NCBI GenBank assembly: GCA_031283905.1 | Contig: JAITAW010000172.1 | Span: 1 to 6,575 of the forward strand | Origin: Treponema sp. | Lineage (GTDB): Bacteria > Spirochaetota > Spirochaetia > Treponematales > Breznakiellaceae | DNA: 6,575 nt | Direction of reading: 5' to 3' | Made by a program: the position numbers and the translations under genes | Notes under the pieces: generated by a model | Told to the model about the DNA's origin: nothing | Database searches by the model: none | What the model saw: the letters and a program-made list of their open reading frames with translations, nothing else | Shown: in pieces, positions 1-5,865 of the stretch | Layout of the letters: each line of letters starts with the position of its first letter | How positions within the stretch are numbered: position 1 is the stretch's first letter

Positions 1-864
1 TTCCGAGAGGGGGGCGAGAGGGGGGCGAACGGGTCCCGCGGGAAGCCCCGCCATGTTCAGCGCCGCTTTTATGGGGATGGGGTTTGTTTCAATAAACGCC
101 GCCTTGATGAAGGGCAGCAATTCGTAGTGCGCTGTCCGCGCCGCCGCAAAATCGCCGTCAAGACCGGCTTTGACAAGGGCCGCGACTTTTGCGGGCGCGA
201 GGTTGGACACCACCGAGACAACGCCGTCGCCGCCGAGCGCAAGGGCCGGCAGGGCAAGCGCGTCGTCGCCGGAAAGAACGAAGAAATCTTTGCCTTCCGC
301 CTTGCGCTTTCCGGCAATGGCGATAATGTCTCCCATCTGAACCATGTCGCCGGAAGACTCCTTTACGCCGATGACGCCCGGAATCAGGGACAGCCTTTCC
401 ATGAGCGGTACGCCGATATTTTTTCCGGTGCGGGACCCTATGTTGTAAATGATAACGGGAATGCCGCTCTCTCTCGCCACGGTCTCAAAATGCAGGAAAA
501 CGCCCTCGTCATTGGGCTTGTTGTAATAAGGCGTTACCACAAGAGCCGCGTCCGCGCCCAGGTCTTTCGCCCGTTTGGCGTAAGCGACCGCTGATTTCGT
601 GGAATTGGATCCCGCGCCCACAATAAGCGGCGCTTTGCCCTTCGCCTCTTTCACTATTATTTTAATGAGCTTTTCTTCCTCGTCTTCGTCCAACGTTGGT
701 GTTTCCCCGGTTGTTCCAAGCGGTACAAGCCCGTCAATGCCCTGAGCGAGTTGAAAATCAATCAACGTACGAAAACCCTCGTAATCAACATCGCCGTTAG
801 GCTTCATCGGGGTAACGAGCGCGGTAAACGCCCCTCTAAAAGTTAATCCCGTCCCTCTGTTCAC
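1..864 (-). CDS. dapA: 4-hydroxy-tetrahydrodipicolinate synthase (DapA), 3' end cut by window edge
   Basis: This cytoplasmic enzyme condenses pyruvate with aspartate semialdehyde, the first step committed to diaminopimelate and lysine. I read 288 codons without a stop. The N-terminus has the beta-barrel start FRGAFTALVTP (residues 10-19). GTTGET (50-55) contains the Thr51/Thr52 pair of the proton relay. YYNKP (113-117) carries Tyr114. YNIGSRTG (140-147) supplies Tyr140 and substrate-binding Arg145. GVKESSGD (166-173) carries Lys168, the Schiff-base lysine. The last visible residues, PVRPPLAPLSE, match the usual C-terminal region, so only about 10 residues should lie beyond position 1. The start is GTG at 864-862, chosen because GGAGG stands 4 bases upstream and the codon overlaps the dapB stop as GTGA, which suggests coupled translation. 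Family identity is very secure; the exact C-terminus cannot be seen. Confidence 0.97.
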   Translation of the reverse strand, partial: MNRGTGLTFRGAFTALVTPMKPNGDVDYEGFRTLIDFQLAQGIDGLVPLGTTGETPTLDEDEEEKLIKIIVKEAKGKAPLIVGAGSNSTKSAVAYAKRAKDLGADAALVVTPYYNKPNDEGVFLHFETVARESGIPVIIYNIGSRTGKNIGVPLMERLSLIPGVIGVKESSGDMVQMGDIIAIAGKRKAEGKDFFVLSGDDALALPALALGGDGVVSVVSNLAPAKVAALVKAGLDGDFAAARTAHYELLPFIKAAFIETNPIPIKAALNMAGLPAGPVRPPLAPLSE

Positions 865-1658
865 ATATCCTCCAAAAAATCATCTATGGTGAAAACACGC
901 CGGGGCTGAACGTCGCGTTCAACGTCCGCGTCTTCTTTGCCTGCGAGCCATTCCGCGCACCGCACCGCGCCGAGCGCGAATCCATCGCGGTTGCGAGCCG
1001 TGTGCTTTATTTCTATCGTATCAGCCGCGGAATCAAAATACACCGCATGAGCGCCCGGCTCCGCTCCGACACGCAAACTGGCAAAATGGAGTTCTTCAGG
1101 CAGCGGAGGCCGGTCAAGCGCGTCCCATACCGGCGTCTTTTTGCGTTCCATTGCGGCGATAATCTTTTCCGCAATGGTTTTCGCGGTTCCGGACGGGCTT
1201 TCTTTCTTCTCATTATGGTGAATCTCATAACCGCCCGCGTCATATTCGGGGAAGGAATCCATCAATTGGGCGGCGTACGACACGACGCGGTAAAAGACAT
1301 TCACGCCCAGAGAGAAATTCGGCGCATATAAAAGACGCGAACCGTCCGCTTCTATGACGCGCCTCACTTCGTCAAGGCGGTTGTACCAGTTTGTCGTGCC
1401 GATCACCGCCGGAATGCGCCTGCGGGAAAGCTCTTGTATATTGCCAACAACACTATCCGGCTGGGTGAATTCAATCGCGGCGTCCGCCCTGCCAAGGTTG
1501 TCCGCCGCATCAAAGGATGCGGCGATTTCCGCGCCAAGCCGCGTTGTTTTCTCTTTGGCATGGAGATCGATGACCGCGACAATCTCATGCCCTCTCTTTG
1601 CGGCGATTTCCTCTATCCGCCCGCCCATTTTTCCATAGCCAATAATCGCTAGTTTCAT
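861..1658 (-). CDS. dapB: 4-hydroxy-tetrahydrodipicolinate reductase (DapB)
   Basis: This enzyme reduces the DapA product to tetrahydrodipicolinate with NAD(P)H. The 265-residue length is normal for the family. The N-terminal Rossmann fold opens with the loop GYGKMGG (7-13). Asp31 at the end of the second strand, with no Arg after it, hints at NADH rather than NADPH, but this is inference. IEFTQP (62-67) and GTTNW (87-91) correspond to the usual DF(S/T)xP and GTTG cofactor-side motifs; Asn90 replaces the common Gly. The catalytic segment YEIHHNEKKESPSGTA has His147/His148, Lys151 and SGT at 156-158. A further substrate-side region runs SLRVGAEPGAH (194-204), and His219/Arg222 lie in IKHTARNRDGF. 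The ATG start gives the standard N-terminus. Its own promoter lies immediately upstream, and dapA overlaps its 3' end. Confidence 0.97.
   Translation of the reverse strand: MKLAIIGYGKMGGRIEEIAAKRGHEIVAVIDLHAKEKTTRLGAEIAASFDAADNLGRADAAIEFTQPDSVVGNIQELSRRRIPAVIGTTNWYNRLDEVRRVIEADGSRLLYAPNFSLGVNVFYRVVSYAAQLMDSFPEYDAGGYEIHHNEKKESPSGTAKTIAEKIIAAMERKKTPVWDALDRPPLPEELHFASLRVGAEPGAHAVYFDSAADTIEIKHTARNRDGFALGAVRCAEWLAGKEDADVERDVQPRRVFTIDDFLEDM
862..873 (-). promoter_or_regulatory. Shine-Dalgarno site and GTGA start-stop overlap for dapA
   Basis: On the minus strand GGAGG (873-869) is followed by ATAT and the GTG start at 864-862. The site lies within the last codons of dapB (Leu-Glu-Asp-Met-stop), whose TGA stop (863-861) shares two bases with the GTG. 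This fixes the dapA start and implies that ribosomes finishing dapB re-initiate on dapA, which would keep the two enzymes in step. Confidence 0.85.
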
Positions 1659-1667
1659 TTCTTTTTC

Positions 1668-1696
1668 AGTATAAGCGGACTCGGCGTTTTACTCAA
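1668..1696 (-). promoter_or_regulatory. Predicted sigma-70-type promoter of dapB-dapA
   Basis: Minus strand TTGAGT (1696-1691), a 17-base spacer, then TATACT (1673-1668, 5 of 6 consensus positions). The -10 ends exactly 9 bases before the dapB ATG at 1658, so transcription should start within a few bases of the codon. The short stretch between them (GAAAAAGAA) is A-rich and at best a very weak Shine-Dalgarno site. The promoter separates dapBA from lysC although they face the same way. The 100-base gap leaves no room for a lysine riboswitch downstream of this promoter. Confidence 0.6.
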
Positions 1697-1758
1697 GAGC
1701 CCTGTTCTTTTAGCGGCACTTCACGCAAGGTACCCTCTCCATGCGCCGCATATGCGCG

Positions 1759-3117
1759 TTACGCTATCCCGCGTTTCCCTGAAGCCGGTTTGCCGAAAAA
1801 CTCCTTGTGAACCCGCCTCACCGCTTCAGCCGATTGGCCGTCGTTCACAATGAAGCTGATGTTCACCTTGCTTGCGCCCTGAGAAAGCATCTGCGCCTGA
1901 ATACCGGCCACGGTGCATGTGCTGAACGCCCGGCTCAATATCTCGGAAGAACGCTCCACATCGCCTATGATGGTAATAATCGCCTTGCCGGTTTTTATAT
2001 GCACCTGCGCTATTTTGAGCATATCCTCCCGCAACTCGCTTAAATCGTACGCCGCGTCCACTGTTACCGATATGGAGACCTCGCTGGTGGCAACCATGTC
2101 GATGGAAACGCCGTGTTTTGCGAACGTTGAGAACACCTGCTCCAAAAAGCCCACCTGCCCGACCATGCGGGTCGACACAATGTCTACAAGGGTTACGTTT
2201 TTCCGCGAGGTGATGGCCCTAACCGGCGTGGGTTTTTCAAGCGAGGCCACTATGCGGGTACCGGGCGACCGCGCGTTGTAGGAGTTTTTCACCAGAACCG
2301 GCGTACTTGTTTTGACGCAGGGCTGCATACTGCGAGGATGCAGTACCTGCGCCCCATAGTAGGCCAATTCCGCTGCTTCTTCATAGGTAACGGCTTCCAG
2401 CGGCTTTGCCTCCGGCACAATCTTCGGATCCGCGGTGAGGATGCCGTCAACATCTTTCCACACCTGCGCCTCTTCCGCCCCGCACGCCGCCGCAATGACG
2501 GTCGCCGTGAGATCCGAGCCGCCGCGTCCCAGCGTGGTGATGGCGTTGCGCGTGGTTTTTGCGATAAAACCCGTTACCACCGGCAAGACGCCCGCCTCGA
2601 CAAGCGGGTTGAGCTTGCGCGGGATCATGTCCCAGCTCTCTTTCAGTATCCACGCCGAGGAATAGTTGTCGTCCGACAGGAACCCCGCGTCCCATGAATC
2701 CATTGCCTTTGCGTTCACGTCCGTTGTTCTGAAATAAGCCGCCGCGATCCGCACTGAAAGCCGTTCTCCAAAAGACACAAGGTAGTCCCGTGTTTTTTTC
2801 GTCAACTCCTTAATCATGGACACGCCTATAAGAAGGTTTTTCAGTTCCTCAAGCAGGGGGGTGATTTCGTTTTCAGCGCGGATGTCAAGTCCAAGCGCCG
2901 CTATGGTTTTAAGGTGCAGTTCCCGTATCTCGTCTATTGAACAGGAGCCGGTGTTGATCGCGGCGTCCGCGGCCTCCAAAAGGCGATCCGTGATGTCGCC
3001 CATCGCGGACAGCACCAAAACCGGTTTGCGCGGGACATACTTTTTCACAATTTCCGCCATGCGGCGGATTCTATCGGCGTTGGCAATGGAGCTTCCGCCG
3101 AATTTCATTACTATCAT
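1759..3117 (-). CDS. lysC: Monofunctional aspartate kinase with C-terminal ACT regulatory domains
   Basis: This cytoplasmic enzyme phosphorylates L-aspartate with ATP at the head of the lysine, threonine and methionine pathways. With ATG at 3117 the protein has 452 residues, typical of AK-III-like enzymes. The kinase domain starts with MKFGGSS (4-10, Lys5). It continues with SFGER (115-119), GFIAKT (183-188), GRGGSD (197-202) and the nucleotide-site motif KDVDGILTADP (221-231). Two ACT domains follow, at about 317-375 (including TSEVSIS) and 381-441. There is no homoserine dehydrogenase domain. The ACT pair and TSEVS motif resemble lysine-inhibited enzymes, so feedback by lysine is inferred. 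A frame-consistent GTG at 3174 would add 19 hydrophobic residues not expected in this family; I reject it because it would start inside the predicted promoter. No Shine-Dalgarno precedes ATG 3117. No terminator is evident after the TAA. Confidence 0.97.
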   Translation of the reverse strand: MIVMKFGGSSIANADRIRRMAEIVKKYVPRKPVLVLSAMGDITDRLLEAADAAINTGSCSIDEIRELHLKTIAALGLDIRAENEITPLLEELKNLLIGVSMIKELTKKTRDYLVSFGERLSVRIAAAYFRTTDVNAKAMDSWDAGFLSDDNYSSAWILKESWDMIPRKLNPLVEAGVLPVVTGFIAKTTRNAITTLGRGGSDLTATVIAAACGAEEAQVWKDVDGILTADPKIVPEAKPLEAVTYEEAAELAYYGAQVLHPRSMQPCVKTSTPVLVKNSYNARSPGTRIVASLEKPTPVRAITSRKNVTLVDIVSTRMVGQVGFLEQVFSTFAKHGVSIDMVATSEVSISVTVDAAYDLSELREDMLKIAQVHIKTGKAIITIIGDVERSSEILSRAFSTCTVAGIQAQMLSQGASKVNISFIVNDGQSAEAVRRVHKEFFGKPASGKRGIA

Positions 3118-3126
3118 AGTGGGTGC

Positions 3127-3155
3127 AGTGTAACAAAAAAGGAAAAAGAATGCAA
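3127..3155 (-). promoter_or_regulatory. Predicted extended -10 promoter of lysC
   Basis: Minus strand TTGCAT (3155-3150), a 17-base pyrimidine-rich spacer, then TACACT (3132-3127) preceded by TGT, which forms an extended -10 element. The -10 ends 9 bases before the lysC ATG at 3117, the same distance as in dapB, so the transcript should begin at about 3120 with essentially no leader. The -35 match is weak (3 of 6), so the call rests on the extended -10, the exact 17-base spacing and the agreement with the dapB layout. Confidence 0.5.
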
Positions 3156-3207
3156 CGCGGGCGGAGCCTGTCACGGGCAGAGCCTGTTATCTTGCGCCGC
3201 GTCCCGC

Positions 3208-3236
3208 TTAAAACACAGGCGGCGCTATCATATAAT
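3208..3236 (+). promoter_or_regulatory. Possible plus-strand promoter divergent from lysC
   Basis: TTAAAA (3208-3213), a 17-base spacer, and a perfect TATAAT (3231-3236). It points away from lysC. Seventeen bases downstream lies an ATG at 3254 preceded by AAGAGG with a 6-base spacer. The perfect -10 and ideal spacing make it a credible promoter, but no full-length gene follows it. Confidence 0.35.
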
Positions 3237-3253
3237 GACAAAAGAGGCTATGC

Positions 3254-3322
3254 ATGGCTGTTGACGCAGAAATACCACATACCGTTGGGGTCAAAGCAAG
3301 AGAGAAATCAGGCAAACTATGA
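3254..3322 (+). CDS. Possible 22-codon ORF, unrecognised, perhaps the 5' stub of a lost gene
   Basis: ATG at 3254 is preceded by AAGAGG with 6 bases between, downstream of the promoter-like site. The frame encodes 22 residues beginning MAVDAEIPHTVGV and ends with TGA at 3320-3322. That stop overlaps another ATG (CTATGATG), which opens a second frame of about 50 codons. Within that second frame, after its stop near 3469, there is a short stretch ending MLIEKIEKIVAAVSS just before the fabD terminator. One reading is an eroded plus-strand gene of about 105 codons. Another is chance. I recognise no family in it. Confidence 0.15.
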   Translation: MAVDAEIPHTVGVKAREKSGKL

Positions 3323-3515
3323 TGCGATGTCGGACACTTAGCGTCGGCGCAAAATCAAGTATCTTTTCATACCGCCCTCCTACTATGGCGTCCACCACGG
3401 CGTCTGCCGCTGAAAAGAAAAAAAGTCGCGCTTATTTCTTGACGAGAATATTCACGACATCCGCGATCTGATGCGTGGGAATAGATTGTCTATGGCGTTG
3501 GTTGCTATTTGCCGT
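3291..3515 (-). pseudogene. Minus-strand open frame with one internal stop, possible degraded coding sequence
   Basis: A single minus-strand frame runs about 75 codons from just after a TAA at 3518-3516 to a TGA at 3293-3291. It is broken only by a TAA at 3434-3432. The part before the internal stop ends IADVVNILVKK. The part after it includes ADAVVDAIVGGRYEKILDF, a composition (Ala, Val, Asp, Gly, Ile with sparse rare residues) that looks like a folded protein. No good start codon with Shine-Dalgarno precedes the first half. I cannot name a family. It lies downstream of fabD in the same direction, so it could be a decayed third gene of that unit, or noise in a GC-biased gap. Confidence 0.2.
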
Positions 3516-3531
3516 TTATCAAATGCTCATC

Positions 3532-3575
3532 GAAAAAATCGAAAAAATAGTTGCGGCTGTTTCAAGCTAAGCCGC
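3532..3575 (-). terminator. Candidate intrinsic terminator after fabD
   Basis: Just after the fabD stop, minus strand GCGGCT (3575-3570) and AGCCGC (3558-3553) form a perfect 6-bp stem around an 11-base loop. AACTA and then two runs of six T separated by CGA follow (down to 3532). The 5-base separation between stem and T-run weakens it, but the position directly behind the stop codon and the paired T-tracts support termination of fabHD here. Confidence 0.4.
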
Positions 3576-3580
3576 CTTGT

Positions 3581-4522
3581 TTACCCTTCTATCGCCTGAA
3601 CGGTTCCGGCGGCAAGGCAAGGGATGGAGCTTTCCGTATCCCGCCATAAGCCCGCAAGCACGGCGCCAGGTCCGGTTTCTAGCGCCACGTCAAAACCGCC
3701 GTTCTCAATAAGCGCCCGCTCCTCAGCAACCCATTGCACCGGACTCACCAAGTGCCGCAGGGCAAGACTTTTCGCTTCCGCGCCGCTTGTTATAAGAGCG
3801 CCGGTAACATTGGAATACAGCGCGATGCGCGGATCGCTAAACGCGGCACTTTCCAAAAACGGCTTGAACTGCTCCACCGCGCCCGCCATGAGCGGCGAAT
3901 GGAAAGGACCGGCTACCGCAAGCCTGATAAAGCGCCGCGCTCCGGCGGCTTTGAACAAAGGTTCCGCCTGCGTAAGCGCGGACGCGGCGCCTGATACCAC
4001 AGTCTGCTTTTTCGAGTTGATGTTCGCGGTGAAAAGACCGCCGATCTTCCATTCGGCGAGCAATTCCGCGATTTTTTCAGGCGAAAGCCCGATTACCGCA
4101 GCCATGCCGGGCGAGCCGTCGAAGCGCTCCAAGTCATCTACGGCTTGCCGCATGGCTTTGCCGCGCTCCGTTACCAGACGGAAGCAATCTTCCGCGGGCA
4201 CTACACCGGCCGCCGCGAGCGCCGCGTATTCGCCGAGGCTGAAACCGGCGGCCGCCGCCGGATGTACGCCCCGTTCCTCAAGAAAAGCAACGGCCGCGAG
4301 ATTGACCAGCGTGATTGCCGGTTGGGAAACATCGGTGCGTTTTAGCGTTTCATCATCAGCGGTTTCGAGTAACGTTTTCATGGCTATACCCGCAATATCG
4401 GAACAGAGGGAGAACAGTTCCCGCGCCTTTTTCGATTTCTCATAAAAATCAAGCCCCATGCCCCGATACTGAGCGCCCTGACCGGGAAACAGGAACGCCG
4501 CTTTCTTACCTTGTATATCCAT
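3581..4522 (-). CDS. fabD: Malonyl-CoA:ACP transacylase (FabD)
   Basis: This enzyme transfers the malonyl group from CoA to acyl carrier protein, giving the extender unit for type II fatty-acid synthesis. Its 313 residues match the family. The N-terminus reads FLFPGQGAQYRGMG (10-23) with the conserved GQGAQ oxyanion region. The nucleophile elbow GFSLGEYA has Ser95; the residue before it is Phe rather than the commoner His, as also occurs in other FabD proteins. Arg120 (ERGKAM) binds the malonyl carboxylate. GPFHSPLM provides catalytic His208. Gln263 lies in PVQW, and the ETGPG motif (282-286) is present. AAGGAG stands 6 bases before the ATG, a strong Shine-Dalgarno site that fixes the start. 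It follows fabH by 27 bases and very probably shares its transcript. No acpP, fabG or fabF follows, which differs from many fab clusters. Confidence 0.97.
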   Translation of the reverse strand: MDIQGKKAAFLFPGQGAQYRGMGLDFYEKSKKARELFSLCSDIAGIAMKTLLETADDETLKRTDVSQPAITLVNLAAVAFLEERGVHPAAAAGFSLGEYAALAAAGVVPAEDCFRLVTERGKAMRQAVDDLERFDGSPGMAAVIGLSPEKIAELLAEWKIGGLFTANINSKKQTVVSGAASALTQAEPLFKAAGARRFIRLAVAGPFHSPLMAGAVEQFKPFLESAAFSDPRIALYSNVTGALITSGAEAKSLALRHLVSPVQWVAEERALIENGGFDVALETGPGAVLAGLWRDTESSIPCLAAGTVQAIEG

Positions 4523-4549
4523 GATTATCTCCTTCGCCGCAAGCGCCGC

Positions 4550-5587
4550 CTACCATCTGATCAGACTGCCGCCGTACGTCAAACCAGCGCCAAAAGCGAT
4601 GCAGAGAATGAGATCGCCTGTCCTCAGAGCGCCGCTCCGGTTGAGTTCGTCAAGCGCGATGGGGATGGAAGCCGCCGACGTATTGGCGTATTCTTCAATG
4701 TTCAGGAAGAATTTCTCTTCCGGTATATTGAGCCGTTTAGCCGCAGCCTGCACGATCCGCGCATTCGCCTGATGAGGCACAATAAGCGCCGTGTCTTCAA
4801 TAGCAAGGTTTTCCGCTTTAAGCAGGTTTGTGATTGTTTCAGTGACGGCGTTCACCGCAAAATTGTACACAGCCCTGCCGTTCATTTCGATATGGGGCGG
4901 CGTTGCGACCGTATCGCCTTGCTTGAACGGATTGCGCGAGCCGCCTTGCTTCATTATCAGATGTTCCGCTCCTGACCCGTCCGCGCCCAGTATAGTCCGT
5001 AGCAGACCTCTTGGAGAATCCTTTTTTTCAAGCAGAACAGCGCCCGCTCCGTCCCCGAACAGTACGCAGGTTTCGCGGTCGTTCCAGTCCACAAAGCGCG
5101 ACAACACGTCCACGCCGATGACGAGCGCGCGCCGCCTGTCCTTGTTCACCGAAAGCAAACCCGCTCCTGTTTCAAGTCCGTAAATAAAACTTGAGCAGGC
5201 GTTTACAATGTCCATAGCGCCCGCGTTTTTTGCTCCTATAGCGTTCTGAACAATACACGATGTGGCGGGGCAACAAAAATAGTCCGTTGTAGAGGAGCCT
5301 ACTATAACAATATCCACAGTCAGGGCAAGCTCTTCTAGTGTTTTTTCAGCGCATGTATGGCGTTCTATAGCCCAGGAGAGCGCGTTCCGAGCCGCTTCCA
5401 CAGCCAAATCGCTACATGCGGTACGTTCATCGACAATATGCCGCGCGCCTATACCGGTATGCGAGCGTATCCACTCATCGTTTGTGTCGAGCGTCTTCGC
5501 CAACTCATCGTTGGTTATCCGTTTTGGCGGAACAGCTCTGCCGGTTCCGATAATTTCAAATCCCACGGTATATTCCTTTTTCGACAT
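4550..5587 (-). CDS. fabH: Beta-ketoacyl-ACP synthase III (FabH)
   Basis: This enzyme condenses acetyl-CoA with malonyl-ACP to start fatty-acid chains. From ATG 5587 it has 345 residues. The family start motif IIGTGRAVPP lies at about 12-21 and EWI(R)SHTGI near 38-46. The catalytic triad is Cys131 (NACSS), His272 (PHQAN) and Asn302 (YANTSAAS). GDGAGAV (178-184) and the C-terminal FGAGLTYGGSLIRW also fit. The start is uncertain. TTG at 5605 would begin at the predicted transcription start. ATG 5587 lacks a Shine-Dalgarno site. GTG at 5566 has AAGGA 7 bases upstream and would give a 338-residue protein starting four residues before IIGTG, which fits the family best. I report ATG as a compromise. 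Cys and His define the condensing-enzyme class; FabH rather than an acyl-CoA ligase-linked paralogue is supported by the adjacent fabD. Confidence 0.95.
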   Translation of the reverse strand: MSKKEYTVGFEIIGTGRAVPPKRITNDELAKTLDTNDEWIRSHTGIGARHIVDERTACSDLAVEAARNALSWAIERHTCAEKTLEELALTVDIVIVGSSTTDYFCCPATSCIVQNAIGAKNAGAMDIVNACSSFIYGLETGAGLLSVNKDRRRALVIGVDVLSRFVDWNDRETCVLFGDGAGAVLLEKKDSPRGLLRTILGADGSGAEHLIMKQGGSRNPFKQGDTVATPPHIEMNGRAVYNFAVNAVTETITNLLKAENLAIEDTALIVPHQANARIVQAAAKRLNIPEEKFFLNIEEYANTSAASIPIALDELNRSGALRTGDLILCIAFGAGLTYGGSLIRW

Positions 5588-5611
5588 AATATGCTTTTTT
5601 GTCAATTTAGA

Positions 5612-5640
5612 ATTATGTTCGATATTTCAAACAAAGTCAA
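5612..5640 (-). promoter_or_regulatory. Predicted sigma-70-type promoter of fabH-fabD
   Basis: Minus strand TTGACT (5640-5635, 5 of 6), a 17-base spacer, and CATAAT (5617-5612, 5 of 6). This is the best promoter match in the window. Transcription should start near 5605, leaving a leader of about 18 bases to ATG 5587 or about 39 bases to GTG 5566. I see no FapR-like or other recognisable operator, and the spacer holds no clear palindrome. Confidence 0.7.
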
Positions 5641-5650
5641 TACATAGGAC

Positions 5651-5835
5651 GGAGGAAGTTCCATGCCGGCGGGCGCTTCGCGGAGGCAATTGATTAGAGC
5701 GTCTCTAATACTCGGCTCCTTCGATCCCGATATGCCATGTATGTCAGAAAGGAGGCAAGCTCTGGGGGAAAGCCGGGGCGAAGGGCTGAATACGAACGTT
5801 CATATGACGGCGGTCGATGCCCCGCGCGCCGTTGA
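5651..5835 (+). mobile_element. Possible truncated group II intron (domain I part and start of its encoded protein)
   Basis: Several short plus-strand elements in order recall the 5' half of bacterial group II introns. There is a GGAAGTTCC-type helix near 5654, then a 7-bp hairpin ATTAGAG-CGT-CTCTAAT (5693-5709). Next come GGAGGCAAGCTCTG (5751-5764), GGGGGAAAGCC, and CGAAGGGCTGAATACGAACG (5779-5798). An ATG at 5804 then opens with MTAVDAP, a typical beginning of group II reverse transcriptase-maturase proteins. No reverse transcriptase motifs follow, no GTGYG 5' boundary is visible, and I found no domain V (GAGC...GUUC) downstream, so at most a dead fragment is present. The match is from memory of family patterns, not a computed alignment. 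Confidence 0.35.
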
Positions 5836-5865
5836 GATCACCCTGTCAAGGGGCGGCGTCCGACA

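Larger units (their letters stand above)
3118..3580. other. Gap between fabD and lysC with no intact recognised gene
   Basis: This stretch of 463 bases contains the lysC promoter at its left end, a plus-strand promoter-like site with a 22-codon ORF, a minus-strand open frame broken by one stop, and the fabD terminator candidate at its right end; each is listed separately. A short direct repeat GAGCCTGT occurs near 3164 and 3181, and ACAGGC near 3215 is the inverse of part of it. A 72-codon plus-strand frame (3123-3341) is rich in Arg, Lys and Gln and begins inside the lysC promoter; I do not regard it as a gene. No tRNA or known RNA signature was seen. Confidence 0.6.

Noticed and set aside
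1..33. Tandem repeat of an 11-base unit (CGAGAGGGGGG) at the window start
   Set aside because: It lies inside dapA and encodes PVRPPLAPLSE, the normal conserved end of the protein, so it is a by-product of Pro/Leu codons and not a disruptive repeat.
127..594. 155-codon plus-strand frame within dapA
   Set aside because: It is a shadow of dapA, whose complete motif set is on the minus strand.
3118..3174. 19-residue hydrophobic N-terminal extension of LysC from GTG 3174, which could look like a signal peptide
   Set aside because: Aspartokinases are cytoplasmic and start at about MKFGGSS; the extension is translated from the pyrimidine-rich promoter spacer.
3118..3580. Possible lysine riboswitch or other structured leader before lysC
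   Set aside because: The predicted promoter is immediately next to the ATG, and I see none of the long paired structure or conserved core of an L-box.
3624..4445. 273-codon plus-strand frame antisense to fabD
   Set aside because: It is the shadow of a GC-biased real gene: low-complexity Ala/Ser/Pro content, no ribosome site, and FabD on the other strand has all catalytic residues.
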